Shown here piece by piece: positions 23,958-31,844 of a DNA stretch of 36,877 bases (the stretch's first letter is position 1; the number at the start of each line of letters is the position of its first letter). A program made the translations under genes and the position numbers. This DNA comes from JAMOBE01 sp039908285 (GTDB lineage: Bacteria; Pseudomonadota; Alphaproteobacteria; Rhodospirillales; Rhodospirillaceae): assembly GCA_039908285.1 (NCBI GenBank), contig JAMOBE010000030.1, positions 1 to 36,877 on the forward strand. The letters are read 5' to 3'. Under the pieces are notes generated by a model. That model did no database searches and had not been told where the DNA came from. It saw only the letters and a program-made list of their open reading frames with translations.

Positions 23958-26260
23958 GGGGAGGATGGACCCATGGAGCGAACCGGAACGATGATGCCAT
24001 CGGAATCGTAGCGGCCCAGGTGGTAGTCGTTCGCCGACAGGGCCTCATGCCGCTCCGGGGTGAAGGGGGGGGTGTAGGTCTTGATCAGCCCGGCGTAGGT
24101 CTCGATGCGCTCCAGGGCGTCGCGCACGGCCTCCCGGTCGGTGGTGCCGGCGGCGGTGATCGCCAGTGCCAGCAGATGCACCAGGTCGTAGGCCTGAGCC
24201 GTGCCGGCCGGGACCAGGATGTCGCCGACCGACGGCACGTCGAAGGTGGACTTGTAGCGCCGGATCACCTCCTCGGTTTTCGGCGTCGGCGTCTGGAAGG
24301 AAAATGTCTGGATGAAGGTCAGGTCGACCTTGGCCAGGGCGGAACGCACCTCTTCACGCATGTCGCCGCTCGTCACGCCCCAGTGCGACACCATGGGCAG
24401 TGGACGAGGCCGGTCGGCCATGGAGGTGATGAATCGAAGGCTTTCCGGCGCGCTGGCCACGACCACCACCACATCGGCGCCGGCTGCCTCGATCCGGGAC
24501 AGATGGGCCGTGAAATCGCGTTCGCCGTTGTTGAACCACTCCACGGCAACCGGAGCCAGGCCGTGCCGTTCGAGCGCCCTGGTCAGGGCGAGGTGATTTT
24601 CCCGTCCCCACACGGTTTTGGTCAACAGCAGGGCCAGCCGGCGTCCCTTGGTGACGGCGTGGTCGATGAGGAACGGGCTGCTGTCACGATCGGAGACCGA
24701 CAGGCGGAAAACGAAATTCGGCGATCGTCCATTGTCGACGATGCTGGCGGCGGCCGCCCAGGGCACCAGCAGCGGCACCCTGGCCTGATGGACGGCATCG
24801 ATCTCGTTCAGTATCACATGGCTGTTTACGCCGCCGAGAACCGCGACCAGATTTGGACGGGCGGTCAGGTCCCGGATGTTCCTCTCTCCGCGCTCGGGCA
24901 GGGAGCGATGGTCTTTGGCCACCAGGGCCAGCCTGCGGCCCAGCACGCCGCCGCGGTCATTGATCTCGTCGATGGCGATCATGGCGCCGCGCTTGAGGGC
25001 GAGACCGGCAAGGGCTGCGCCGGCCGAAAGGTCGGCATCCAGGCCGATCAGGATGTCGGTGTCGGCTCGACCACCGAGACGTTGGTCACGCATGAGTTCT
25101 TCGGTCTTCGACACGATGTCGGCGCCGATCACGCCCTCGAACTGGTGCGGAATATGCGCGGTGATGGCGGCGAATCTCTCTCTTTGCTCGGGCGTCAGTT
25201 CGTGAATGGTGACGCCGGCGCGACGGATGGTGTCGACAAACCCGGCCTCGCGGCGCCGGGTCTCCTCCCGCTCGAAGGGAGTGAGACGGCGGGCGACATC
25301 GATCAGGAGCGCGCCGATGTCGTTCGGCAGCGACTGGAACACCTTCCGGCTGATGACGAACGCATAGCCGAGATAGCCGTGGTTGCTGAGCGTGAGGTGC
25401 GGCTGCACCTCGTAAAAGCCCATGTTGACGATGGCCGTGAGAGGGTTCTCCTGACCGTCGACCACCCCGTCCCGCAACGCATCGCGAGTGGAGAAGAAGT
25501 CGATCGACCGCGTCTGGGCGCCGAAGGCCTGGAACTGGTCCATGATGATGCGGCTTTTCATCACCCGCATCCTGAGGTTCTTGAAGTCCTCCGGTTCGCG
25601 AATCGGCCGGTTGGCGGTGAACTGCTTGAAGCCGTTCTCCCAGAACGTGGCGCCGACCAGATCGATGGCGCTGAGCTTTTCCAGCAGCAGCCGGCCCGGC
25701 TCGCCGTCGAGCATCCGGTACGCCTCCTCGCGGTCCCGGAAGAAGAACGGCAGGTCGGCATATTGCATGGCGGGCACGGCCGGGCTGAGCTTGGCCGTCG
25801 GCACCAGCATCATGTCGAGCGTGCCGTCGCGGGTCATCTCGATCATCTGGTCGTCGGTGCCGAGCTGCTGGGCCGGATGAACCGTGACCTCGACGCGGCC
25901 ACTGGTCTCGCGCCGTACCGTGTCGGCAAATGCTTCCGCCGCCTGGTGAAGCGCGCTGGTGACGTGGAAGTTGTGGCCGAAACGAAGATGCAGGGTCGCG
26001 GCGGCCGGCCCGGCCGGCGGAGGCTCGTCGGTGCGTGACTGGCCGTGGAGCCAGAAGGCTCCCCCGCCAAGACCGCCCACGACCACGAGCGCCACGAGAG
26101 CACTTTTAAGCCCTCTCCCCCCCCTTCGGGGGGAGAGGGTTGGGTGAGGGGGGTGCTGAAGCTCTCGGGATGGTGCCGCCTGCCCCACCCCCTCACCCCG
26201 GCCCTCTCCCCCTCGAGGGGGAGAGGGAGTATCTGTTGCTCGTGTGTTCGATGGCTTCAA
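23954..26260 (-). CDS. Fusion of a TRAP DctP-type and a type I (LivJ/TorT-like) solute-binding protein
   Basis: This predicted periplasmic or membrane-anchored 768-aa protein combines two unrelated binding folds. One membrane or signal helix (about 52-71, LKSALVALVVVGGL) has no lipobox. The DctP domain spans about 88-400, with FGHNFHVTSALHQAAEAFAD, the conserved Arg region LRMRVMKSRIIMDQFQAFGA and VDGQENPLTAI. The second domain (about 415-755) is a Peripla_BP_6 fold (IGLDADLSAG, GAMIAIDEINDRGGVLGRRL, VPLLVPWAAAASI, AYDLVHLLALAI). No TRAP or ABC permease is nearby. It is translationally coupled to the hybrid kinase, so a ligand-presenting co-sensor role, as for TorT/TorS or LuxP/LuxQ, is inferred. 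The start is uncertain (TTG 26260 by default); residues about 12-25 and 39-50 are encoded by two palindrome copies. Confidence 0.85.
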   Translation of the reverse strand: MKPSNTRATDTPSPPRGGEGRGEGVGQAAPSRELQHPPHPTLSPRRGGRGLKSALVALVVVGGLGGGAFWLHGQSRTDEPPPAGPAAATLHLRFGHNFHVTSALHQAAEAFADTVRRETSGRVEVTVHPAQQLGTDDQMIEMTRDGTLDMMLVPTAKLSPAVPAMQYADLPFFFRDREEAYRMLDGEPGRLLLEKLSAIDLVGATFWENGFKQFTANRPIREPEDFKNLRMRVMKSRIIMDQFQAFGAQTRSIDFFSTRDALRDGVVDGQENPLTAIVNMGFYEVQPHLTLSNHGYLGYAFVISRKVFQSLPNDIGALLIDVARRLTPFEREETRRREAGFVDTIRRAGVTIHELTPEQRERFAAITAHIPHQFEGVIGADIVSKTEELMRDQRLGGRADTDILIGLDADLSAGAALAGLALKRGAMIAIDEINDRGGVLGRRLALVAKDHRSLPERGERNIRDLTARPNLVAVLGGVNSHVILNEIDAVHQARVPLLVPWAAAASIVDNGRSPNFVFRLSVSDRDSSPFLIDHAVTKGRRLALLLTKTVWGRENHLALTRALERHGLAPVAVEWFNNGERDFTAHLSRIEAAGADVVVVVASAPESLRFITSMADRPRPLPMVSHWGVTSGDMREEVRSALAKVDLTFIQTFSFQTPTPKTEEVIRRYKSTFDVPSVGDILVPAGTAQAYDLVHLLALAITAAGTTDREAVRDALERIETYAGLIKTYTPPFTPERHEALSANDYHLGRYDSDGIIVPVRSMGPSSP
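26112..26153. repeat. CCCTCTCCCCC/GGGGGAGAGGG palindrome, copy 3
   Basis: The arms at 26112-26123 and 26128-26139 pair perfectly with a 4-base loop. The flank TTGGGTGAGGGGGG is the complement of the CCCCTCACCCAA flank of copy 1, so this copy lies in the opposite orientation. It is in frame with the double binding-protein gene and encodes HPTLSPRRGGRG just before its signal helix. Confidence 0.8.
26184..26227. repeat. CCCTCTCCCCC/GGGGGAGAGGG palindrome, copy 4
   Basis: The core at 26202-26227 is a perfect 26-base palindrome (11-bp arms around TCGA), preceded by CCACCCCCTCACCCC. Together with copy 3, 48 bases away, it forms an inverted pair at the 5' end of the double binding-protein gene. Confidence 0.8.
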
Positions 26261-26303
26261 AGCCTACACTCTTTCACCCGTTTGCCCTGCCGTCTCCCCT
26301 CCT

Positions 26304-27425
26304 CTACGCGGCGTCCTGCTCGGCACTATCCGTCCGGATGTGGTGCCCGGGGTTGATCTTGGACTCGGCCTTGGCGACGTACATCAGGGCGTCGGCGTTC
26401 CGGACGAGCTGGTTCATGTCGATGAACGTGGCCGGTCCGGTCTCGGCGATGCCGAGGCTGAAGGTGACGTTCCGGGTGGGCTTGCCATCGAACCGTTCGA
26501 TCAGTCGCTGGCAGAGTCCCCGCGCCTCGGCGGTTCTGGTTCGCGGCAGGATGATGCAGAACTCGTCGCCGCCATAGCGACAGGCCCAATCGCCCTCGCG
26601 CACCACCTCGCGGAGGGTGGCCGCCACCAGTTCCAGCAGGGCGTCTCCCGTCTTGTGTCCCTCGCTGTCGTTGACCTTCTTGAAACCGTTGAGGTCGAAA
26701 TAGACCAGGGACACGGGGTGCTGACCGCGTTCCGCCACCGCCAGTTCCCGGCGCAGGCTCTCATAGAAGGTTCGCTGATTGTACAGGCCGGTCAGGGGGT
26801 CGCGGGAGGACAGTTCGGACAATTGCCGCGTGCGGAGCGCCACCTTCTCTTCCAGACTGGTCGCATAATCCTCCACATCGCTTTTCGCCGACTCGAGTTC
26901 CGACATCAGGCTGCCGATGTAGGTGTCGAACACGAGCTGGGTGTCAAAGAGTATCAGCTTCTGCAGGGCCAGGCGCTGATCCTGACAGGCGCTGCACGCG
27001 TGTTTCTGCGCGGAGTCCCGCTCGACGTATCGCGTCAGGATGGACTGCAGGAGGCGGATGGCTGACATGTACAGCTTCGGCGTGACGCCGATCCGCTTGT
27101 GGATCTTGCCGACGCGCAGCCGCTTGTTGACGTATTCGGCGTCGTAGTACCCTTCGAACAGCTCGACGATATAGCGACGCATCGACGCCTTCAGGCGATT
27201 CAGCGTCTCGGCATCACCGATGACCAGCGCCACCTCGGGGTGGGAGACCTGAATGGCGTAGAACTCATCGACGATCGCATCGAGATTTTCGGCGACCCGT
27301 TCCTTGCACGCCACCAGATGCGCGACATCCTTGTCCGTGAAATCGAACAGGCGCTTGCGCATTTCGATTTCACGGTCGGTTATGTGCATCTGCTCCAGCA
27401 GGGTCTGGTTCGTGATGTTGACCAT
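26304..27425 (-). CDS. Globin-coupled diguanylate cyclase
   Basis: This 373-aa soluble protein is predicted to make c-di-GMP in response to oxygen or another haem ligand. Residues 1-175 form a globin-coupled sensor domain with the proximal haem His109 in GKIHKRIGVTPKLYMSA, matching the family H-x-RIG motif. A short coiled coil (175-205) leads to a GGDEF domain with VSLVYFDLNGFKKVND and active-site RYGGDEF (285-289). The inhibitory I-site REGD lies at 276-279. It resembles E. coli DosC, but lacks the middle domain and has an extra Cys pair (HACSAC, Cys144 and Cys147) near the end of the globin fold. The start ATG 27425 is four bases past the upstream chemoreceptor stop codon. It is the second gene of the sensory operon. 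Confidence 0.9.
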   Translation of the reverse strand: MVNITNQTLLEQMHITDREIEMRKRLFDFTDKDVAHLVACKERVAENLDAIVDEFYAIQVSHPEVALVIGDAETLNRLKASMRRYIVELFEGYYDAEYVNKRLRVGKIHKRIGVTPKLYMSAIRLLQSILTRYVERDSAQKHACSACQDQRLALQKLILFDTQLVFDTYIGSLMSELESAKSDVEDYATSLEEKVALRTRQLSELSSRDPLTGLYNQRTFYESLRRELAVAERGQHPVSLVYFDLNGFKKVNDSEGHKTGDALLELVAATLREVVREGDWACRYGGDEFCIILPRTRTAEARGLCQRLIERFDGKPTRNVTFSLGIAETGPATFIDMNQLVRNADALMYVAKAESKINPGHHIRTDSAEQDAA

Positions 27426-27429
27426 CGTC

Positions 27430-28818
27430 TCACCCCTTGGTGTGACGAGCGATAAGCTGGTCCAGATAGAACATGACGGGGATGGACGCCGCGCCGGCAT
27501 AGCCCACGTTCTCCAGGGCGCCATGGATGTCGCCGCTCTGGAACTTCCTGGCCGCCTCGATGCCGAGCGCGTGCACGTCGCGATGGGGACCCTCCAGCGC
27601 CTTGAAGGCCGGGTGCTGGCGAATGTCGCCCTCGGGGATCGCGTCGTACCACTTGCCAAGCCGGCAGTGGTGGTGATCGGCGAGTTCGTTGGGGTTGAGC
27701 TTGACCTTGCCCACCACCATCTGCGCCAGCTTGCGGCGCCAGATCATGTGGTCGGACTTGGCCACGTGCACGGTCTTGTCGGTGATCTCGAGCTTCATCA
27801 GCTCCGGCACCGCGTTGGTGATGGTGACGTCGGCCTCGGCCAGCACGTCCATCACGGCGCTGATCATCCGGACGTTCTCGGCCGCATCGTCGGCGATGGC
27901 GACGATGCCCTGCGCCACTTCGCCAGAGGCGGAACTCTGCTGGGTGAGGATGGCCGAGATGTCGCCGATCTTCTCCGACGCCTGCTGAATCTCGCGGGTC
28001 ACCTCGCGGATGCCCTCGCCGGTGGCGATGATCACCTCCTGCCCCTTTTCCACCATCCGGGCGCTCTCCTGCATCGAGGCGACGATGGAGCCCATTTCCG
28101 AGCGCAGGGTCTCGATGCGGGTGCGGATGTCCACGGTGGCCCGCCCGGTCTGGTTGGCCAGGTTCTTGACCTCGCCGGCCACCACGGCGAAGCCCTTGCC
28201 GGCCTCGCCGGCGCGGGCGGCCTCGATGGTGGCGTTGAGGGCGAGGAGGTTGGTCTGCTTGGCGATCGCCTCGATCTGGTCGATGATGGTGCCGATCTGG
28301 GCGCTGGCCTCGGCCAGGGTGTCCACCTTGCCGGCCGCCTCATCCACGGAGCGGGAAATGGCTGCCATGGTGTCCACCGCCCGGCCGGCCGACTCCTGGC
28401 TCGACCGCGCCGACTGCTGCACCGCGGCGGCATCGCCGGCGGCCGACTCGGCCCGGCTCGCGATCTCGCGCACCGAGGCCACCAGTTCCTCGGCCGCGGT
28501 CGCGACACCCTGGCTGCGGTGGTTGGTGTCGGACACCGACCGCATCATGCTGGCGACGTCGTTGACACCCTGGTTGGAGATGATCGACATGGCCACCAGA
28601 TCCTTGAGGTGCGCCAGTCCACGCCGTTCCATGACCCTGCCCAGTTCGGCGATCTTGCGGTCGATCGGGTCGTCACCGGCGGGAATGGACTGGAAGCGTC
28701 CCTCGATCAGCAGGTCGAGAAGTCGGATGATCTCGGCCTGTTTCGCCTCCCATCCCGGTCCGGGGCCGTCAGAAACGGTCGGCACCCGCACATCGCTCCG
28801 CGAAAACAGCTTCCCCAT
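27430..28818 (-). CDS. Soluble chemoreceptor with C-terminal CZB zinc-binding domain
   Basis: This 462-aa methyl-accepting chemotaxis protein has no membrane helix. After a short helical N-terminus comes the signalling coiled coil, with the conserved hairpin tip at about 182-224 (IEAIAKQTNLLALNATIEAA, then RAGEAGKGFAVVAGEVKNLA) that contacts CheA and CheW. Residues about 350-460 form a CZB domain whose metal ligands are visible: His357 (KSDHMIW), Cys385 (HHHCRLGKWY), His412 and His416 (GPHRDVHALG). CZB domains bind zinc and are linked to zinc or hypochlorous acid/redox sensing in chemoreceptors and in DgcZ. It opens the sensory operon, preceded by GGAGAGGGGG and a sigma-70 promoter (28864-28893). 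No other che genes are in the window. Confidence 0.92.
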   Translation of the reverse strand: MGKLFSRSDVRVPTVSDGPGPGWEAKQAEIIRLLDLLIEGRFQSIPAGDDPIDRKIAELGRVMERRGLAHLKDLVAMSIISNQGVNDVASMMRSVSDTNHRSQGVATAAEELVASVREIASRAESAAGDAAAVQQSARSSQESAGRAVDTMAAISRSVDEAAGKVDTLAEASAQIGTIIDQIEAIAKQTNLLALNATIEAARAGEAGKGFAVVAGEVKNLANQTGRATVDIRTRIETLRSEMGSIVASMQESARMVEKGQEVIIATGEGIREVTREIQQASEKIGDISAILTQQSSASGEVAQGIVAIADDAAENVRMISAVMDVLAEADVTITNAVPELMKLEITDKTVHVAKSDHMIWRRKLAQMVVGKVKLNPNELADHHHCRLGKWYDAIPEGDIRQHPAFKALEGPHRDVHALGIEAARKFQSGDIHGALENVGYAGAASIPVMFYLDQLIARHTKG

Positions 28819-28863
28819 GTCCCCCTCTCCATACGAAAACGCCTACAACCAGCCTCAGGCGTA

Positions 28864-28893
28864 ACTATATCGTCGGAAGGGCTCGGTTGTCAT
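28864..28893 (-). promoter_or_regulatory. Sigma-70 promoter of the sensory operon
   Basis: On the minus strand ATGACA (28888-28893) and TATAGT (28864-28869) are separated by 18 bases, each one base from consensus. Transcription would start near 28857, about 40 bases before the chemoreceptor ATG at 28818. It fits within the 87 bases between creA and the chemoreceptor gene. Confidence 0.65.
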
Positions 28894-28905
28894 CCGTGAT
28901 GGTGT

Positions 28906-29400
28906 CTAGTTTTCCGGCCATGGCTCGATGACGACCACGGACAGCGAGTTCTTCGGACTGCCCTCCACCAGCTTGTCCGACCAGACGAGGTAGATGACCG
29001 TGTTCCGTCTGGCATCATAGAGGCGCGTCACCTGCACCGTCTTGAAAATGGGCGAGGTTTTGGCCTTGAATACCTGGGCGCCGTGCTCACCCACCTCCCT
29101 CGCGAGGCGACCCCGCAGGTCGGGCGTCAGGGCGATCGGCCCGCGCTGGCGGCAGGCGATGGAGGCGTTGGACGGGTCCTCCGCCAGCCCCACCGCGCCC
29201 GAGACCCCGCCCGTCACCGGCCGGCTGACCCAGCAGGAAATGTTCGGAATGTCGGGATCGTCGAAGGCCTCGACGATGATCTTGTGGTTGGGGCCGATCA
29301 TCTTGAACACGGTGCTGACGGCGCCGATTTCCTCGGCCCTCGTCGGGGCGGCGCCGAGCAGGACAAAAACCGCGAGCATAAACGCAATGATGCGAGGCAT
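28906..29400 (-). CDS. creA: CreA family periplasmic protein
   Basis: This 164-aa protein has a clear signal peptide (MPRIIAFMLAVFVLLGAAPTRA, cleavage after TRA), so it is periplasmic. The body matches the conserved CreA family: EEIGAVSTVFKMIGPNHKI, FDDPDIPNISCWVSRPVTGG, IACRQRGPI, SPIFKTVQVTRLYDARRNT, LVWSDKLVEGSPKNSLSVV. Two cysteines (SCW and ACR) could form a disulfide. The function of the family is unknown; the name comes from E. coli creABCD, but those genes are absent. ATG 29400 has GGAGGG at good spacing. It is divergent from irr and lies upstream of the chemoreceptor promoter on the same strand, so readthrough into that operon is possible. Confidence 0.9.
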   Translation of the reverse strand: MPRIIAFMLAVFVLLGAAPTRAEEIGAVSTVFKMIGPNHKIIVEAFDDPDIPNISCWVSRPVTGGVSGAVGLAEDPSNASIACRQRGPIALTPDLRGRLAREVGEHGAQVFKAKTSPIFKTVQVTRLYDARRNTVIYLVWSDKLVEGSPKNSLSVVVIEPWPEN

Positions 29401-29680
29401 GGCAAGCCCTCCGGTAGGTGTGATTGACGATCGGATCATGAATCCGTCCGCCGCGAAAGTCCCTCAAGCATTCGTCGTATACAGTCACATCCTCACACAC
29501 TCATTATACAGCGTCGCCACGTTGATTGCTCACCGCCATATTGCAGTGCGGCATCGCGCTCCGTGCCCCCCCGCCCGAGAGAAGGAATTTTTCTCATGTA
29601 GACCATGGTCATACCCGTTTGGAGTTGTTATATTGTGGAATTGGTGGCTATGGCAATGCGCCCCGGACAGGGATTTTTTG

Positions 29681-30097
29681 ATGAACACGATACAGCGGCC
29701 GTACACGCATGTCCTTGACCGGCTCCGCACCGTCGGGCTGCGGCCCACGCGGCAGAGATTGGCGCTCGCCCGGCTGCTGTTCGATCACGGCGACCGCCAC
29801 CTCACGGCCGAGCACCTGCACAGCGAGGCGCTGCACGCCAGCATCCGGGTTTCCCTGGCCACCGTCTACAACACCCTGCACCAGTTCACCGCCGCCGGTC
29901 TCCTGCGCGAGATCGTGGTGGACGCCGGGCGGTCCTATTTCGACACCAACACCAGTCTCCACCACCACTTCTTCAACGACAACACCGGCAAGCTCGAGGA
30001 CATCCACGGCGACGTGGTGGTGGCCAACCTGCCGCAGGCCCCGCCCGGACACGTCATCACCCGGGTGGATGTGATCGTGCGCATCACCACCGTCTGA
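29681..30097 (+). CDS. irr: Iron response regulator Irr (Fur superfamily)
   Basis: This 138-aa DNA-binding regulator has a Fur-type winged helix (LRTVGLRPTRQRLALARLLF, SLATVYNTLHQFTAAGLL), then a dimerisation domain with SLHHHFFN, the three-histidine motif of Irr. In rhizobia and relatives Irr represses haem synthesis and activates iron uptake under iron limitation and is inactivated by haem. The N-terminal GCP haem regulatory motif of Bradyrhizobium Irr is absent, as in most Irr proteins outside that genus. The C-terminus lacks the Cys pairs of true Fur or Zur. ATG 29681 follows a weak AGGG. It is divergent from creA; the 280 bases between them show no clear operator. Confidence 0.9.
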   Translation: MNTIQRPYTHVLDRLRTVGLRPTRQRLALARLLFDHGDRHLTAEHLHSEALHASIRVSLATVYNTLHQFTAAGLLREIVVDAGRSYFDTNTSLHHHFFNDNTGKLEDIHGDVVVANLPQAPPGHVITRVDVIVRITTV

Positions 30098-30188
30098 CGC
30101 CACGGCGGGTGGTAGCCGGCGCGGATTTCTGCTAACGTCCCCGGACCGCAGCAACCGATATGGTTGAAGAAAGGGGGATGAAACGAGC

Positions 30189-31832
30189 ATGACCGCGCAA
30201 ACGACCGCCCAGACCGTCGCCACCACGCCCTTCGCCGGCCAGAAACCCGGGACATCGGGACTCCGCAAGAAGGTCACGGTGTTCCAGCAGCCGCACTACC
30301 TGGAGAACTTCGTCCAGTCCGTTTTCGATTCGCTCGAGGGGTTCGCGGGCCAGACGCTGGTCGTCGGCGGCGACGGCCGCTTTTTGAACCGTCACGCCAT
30401 CCAGGTGATCCTGAAGATGGCGGCGGCCAACGGCTTTGGCCGGGTGCTGGTCGGGCAGGGGGGCATCCTGTCGACTCCGGCGGCGTCCTGCGTCATCCGC
30501 AAGCACAAGGCCTTCGGTGGCCTGGTGCTCTCCGCCAGCCACAATCCCGGCGGTCCGACCGAGGACTTCGGCATCAAGTACAACATCTCCGCCGGCGGCC
30601 CGGCCCCGGAGAAGGTCACCGACGCCATCTACGCCCGTAGCCAGAAGATCGACTCCTACCGCATCCTCGTCGCCGGCGACGTGGACATCGACCGGCTGGG
30701 GGAGACGCGACTCGGGGGCATGAGCGTGCAGGTGATCGACCCGGTCGCCGACTATGCCGAGCTGATGGAGACCCTGTTCGACTTCGGCCGCATCCGCGAG
30801 CTGTTCGCCTCCGGGTTCCGCATCTGCTTCGACGCCATGAGCGCGGTGACCGGCCCCTACGCCCGGGCGATCATCGAGGGGCGTCTCGGGGCGGCGGCGG
30901 GGAGCGTCATCAACGGCACCCCGCTCGAGGACTTCGGCGGCCATCACCCCGATCCCAATCTGGTCCATGCCCATGACCTGGTGGAGGCGATGAACGGCCC
31001 GAACGCCCCCGATCTCGGCGCCGCCTCGGATGGCGACGGCGACCGCAACATGATCCTCGGGCGCAATTTCTATGTGACGCCGAGCGACAGCCTGGCGGTG
31101 CTGGCGGCCAACGCCCGCCTGGCTCCCGGCTATGCACGGGGCCTGGCCGGCATCGCCCGCTCCATGCCCACCAGCCAGGCGCCCGACCGGGTGGCGGCCA
31201 GGCTCGGCATCGGCAGCTACGAGACCCCGACCGGCTGGAAGTTCTTCGGCAACCTCTTGGACGCCGGCAAGGCCACCCTGTGCGGCGAGGAGAGCTTCGG
31301 CACCGGCTCCGACCATGTGCGCGAGAAGGACGGCCTGTGGGCGGTGCTGATGTGGCTCAACGTGCTGGCGGTGCGCCGCGAGTCCGTCGCCGCCATCGTC
31401 ACCGCCCATTGGCGCGAGTATGGCCGCAACTTCTACTCCCGCCACGACTACGAGGCGCTGGACACGGCGGCGGCGGAGGGGCTGATCGACCACCTGCGGG
31501 CCATCGTTCCGGGGCTTAAAGGGAAGAAACTCGGCGCCTACGAGGTGGCCCTTGGCGATGACTTCAGCTACACCGATCCGGTGGACGCCAGCGTCAGCGC
31601 CAGACAGGGCATCCGGGTGATCTTCGCCGACGGGTCGCGCATCGTCTATCGCCTGTCCGGCACCGGCACCGAGGGCGCCACGTTGCGGGTCTATATCGAG
31701 CGCTACGAGCCCGATCCGGCCCGCCACGACGCCGACACCCAGAAGACCCTGGCCGACCTGATCGCCATCGCCGGCGACCTGGCCGACATCAGGGGCCGCA
31801 CCGGGCGGGCGGCGCCGACCGTCATCACCTGA
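30189..31832 (+). CDS. pgm: Alpha-D-glucose phosphate-specific phosphoglucomutase
   Basis: The enzyme interconverts glucose 1-phosphate and glucose 6-phosphate, feeding glycogen, UDP-glucose and polysaccharide synthesis. The 547-aa protein is of the long, eukaryote-like type. It shows catalytic Ser117 in SASHNPGG, the Mg-binding loop DGDGDR (about 281-286), the sugar-binding loop GEESFGTGSDHVREKDG and the phosphate loop RLSGTGTEGATLRVY near the end. The N-terminal GTSGLRKKV is also typical. ATG 30189 follows AAAGGGGG. The next gene, a second hexose-phosphate mutase, starts 12 bases after the stop, so both are probably co-transcribed. Confidence 0.95.
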   Translation: MTAQTTAQTVATTPFAGQKPGTSGLRKKVTVFQQPHYLENFVQSVFDSLEGFAGQTLVVGGDGRFLNRHAIQVILKMAAANGFGRVLVGQGGILSTPAASCVIRKHKAFGGLVLSASHNPGGPTEDFGIKYNISAGGPAPEKVTDAIYARSQKIDSYRILVAGDVDIDRLGETRLGGMSVQVIDPVADYAELMETLFDFGRIRELFASGFRICFDAMSAVTGPYARAIIEGRLGAAAGSVINGTPLEDFGGHHPDPNLVHAHDLVEAMNGPNAPDLGAASDGDGDRNMILGRNFYVTPSDSLAVLAANARLAPGYARGLAGIARSMPTSQAPDRVAARLGIGSYETPTGWKFFGNLLDAGKATLCGEESFGTGSDHVREKDGLWAVLMWLNVLAVRRESVAAIVTAHWREYGRNFYSRHDYEALDTAAAEGLIDHLRAIVPGLKGKKLGAYEVALGDDFSYTDPVDASVSARQGIRVIFADGSRIVYRLSGTGTEGATLRVYIERYEPDPARHDADTQKTLADLIAIAGDLADIRGRTGRAAPTVIT

Positions 31833-31844
31833 TACGGGAGCATC

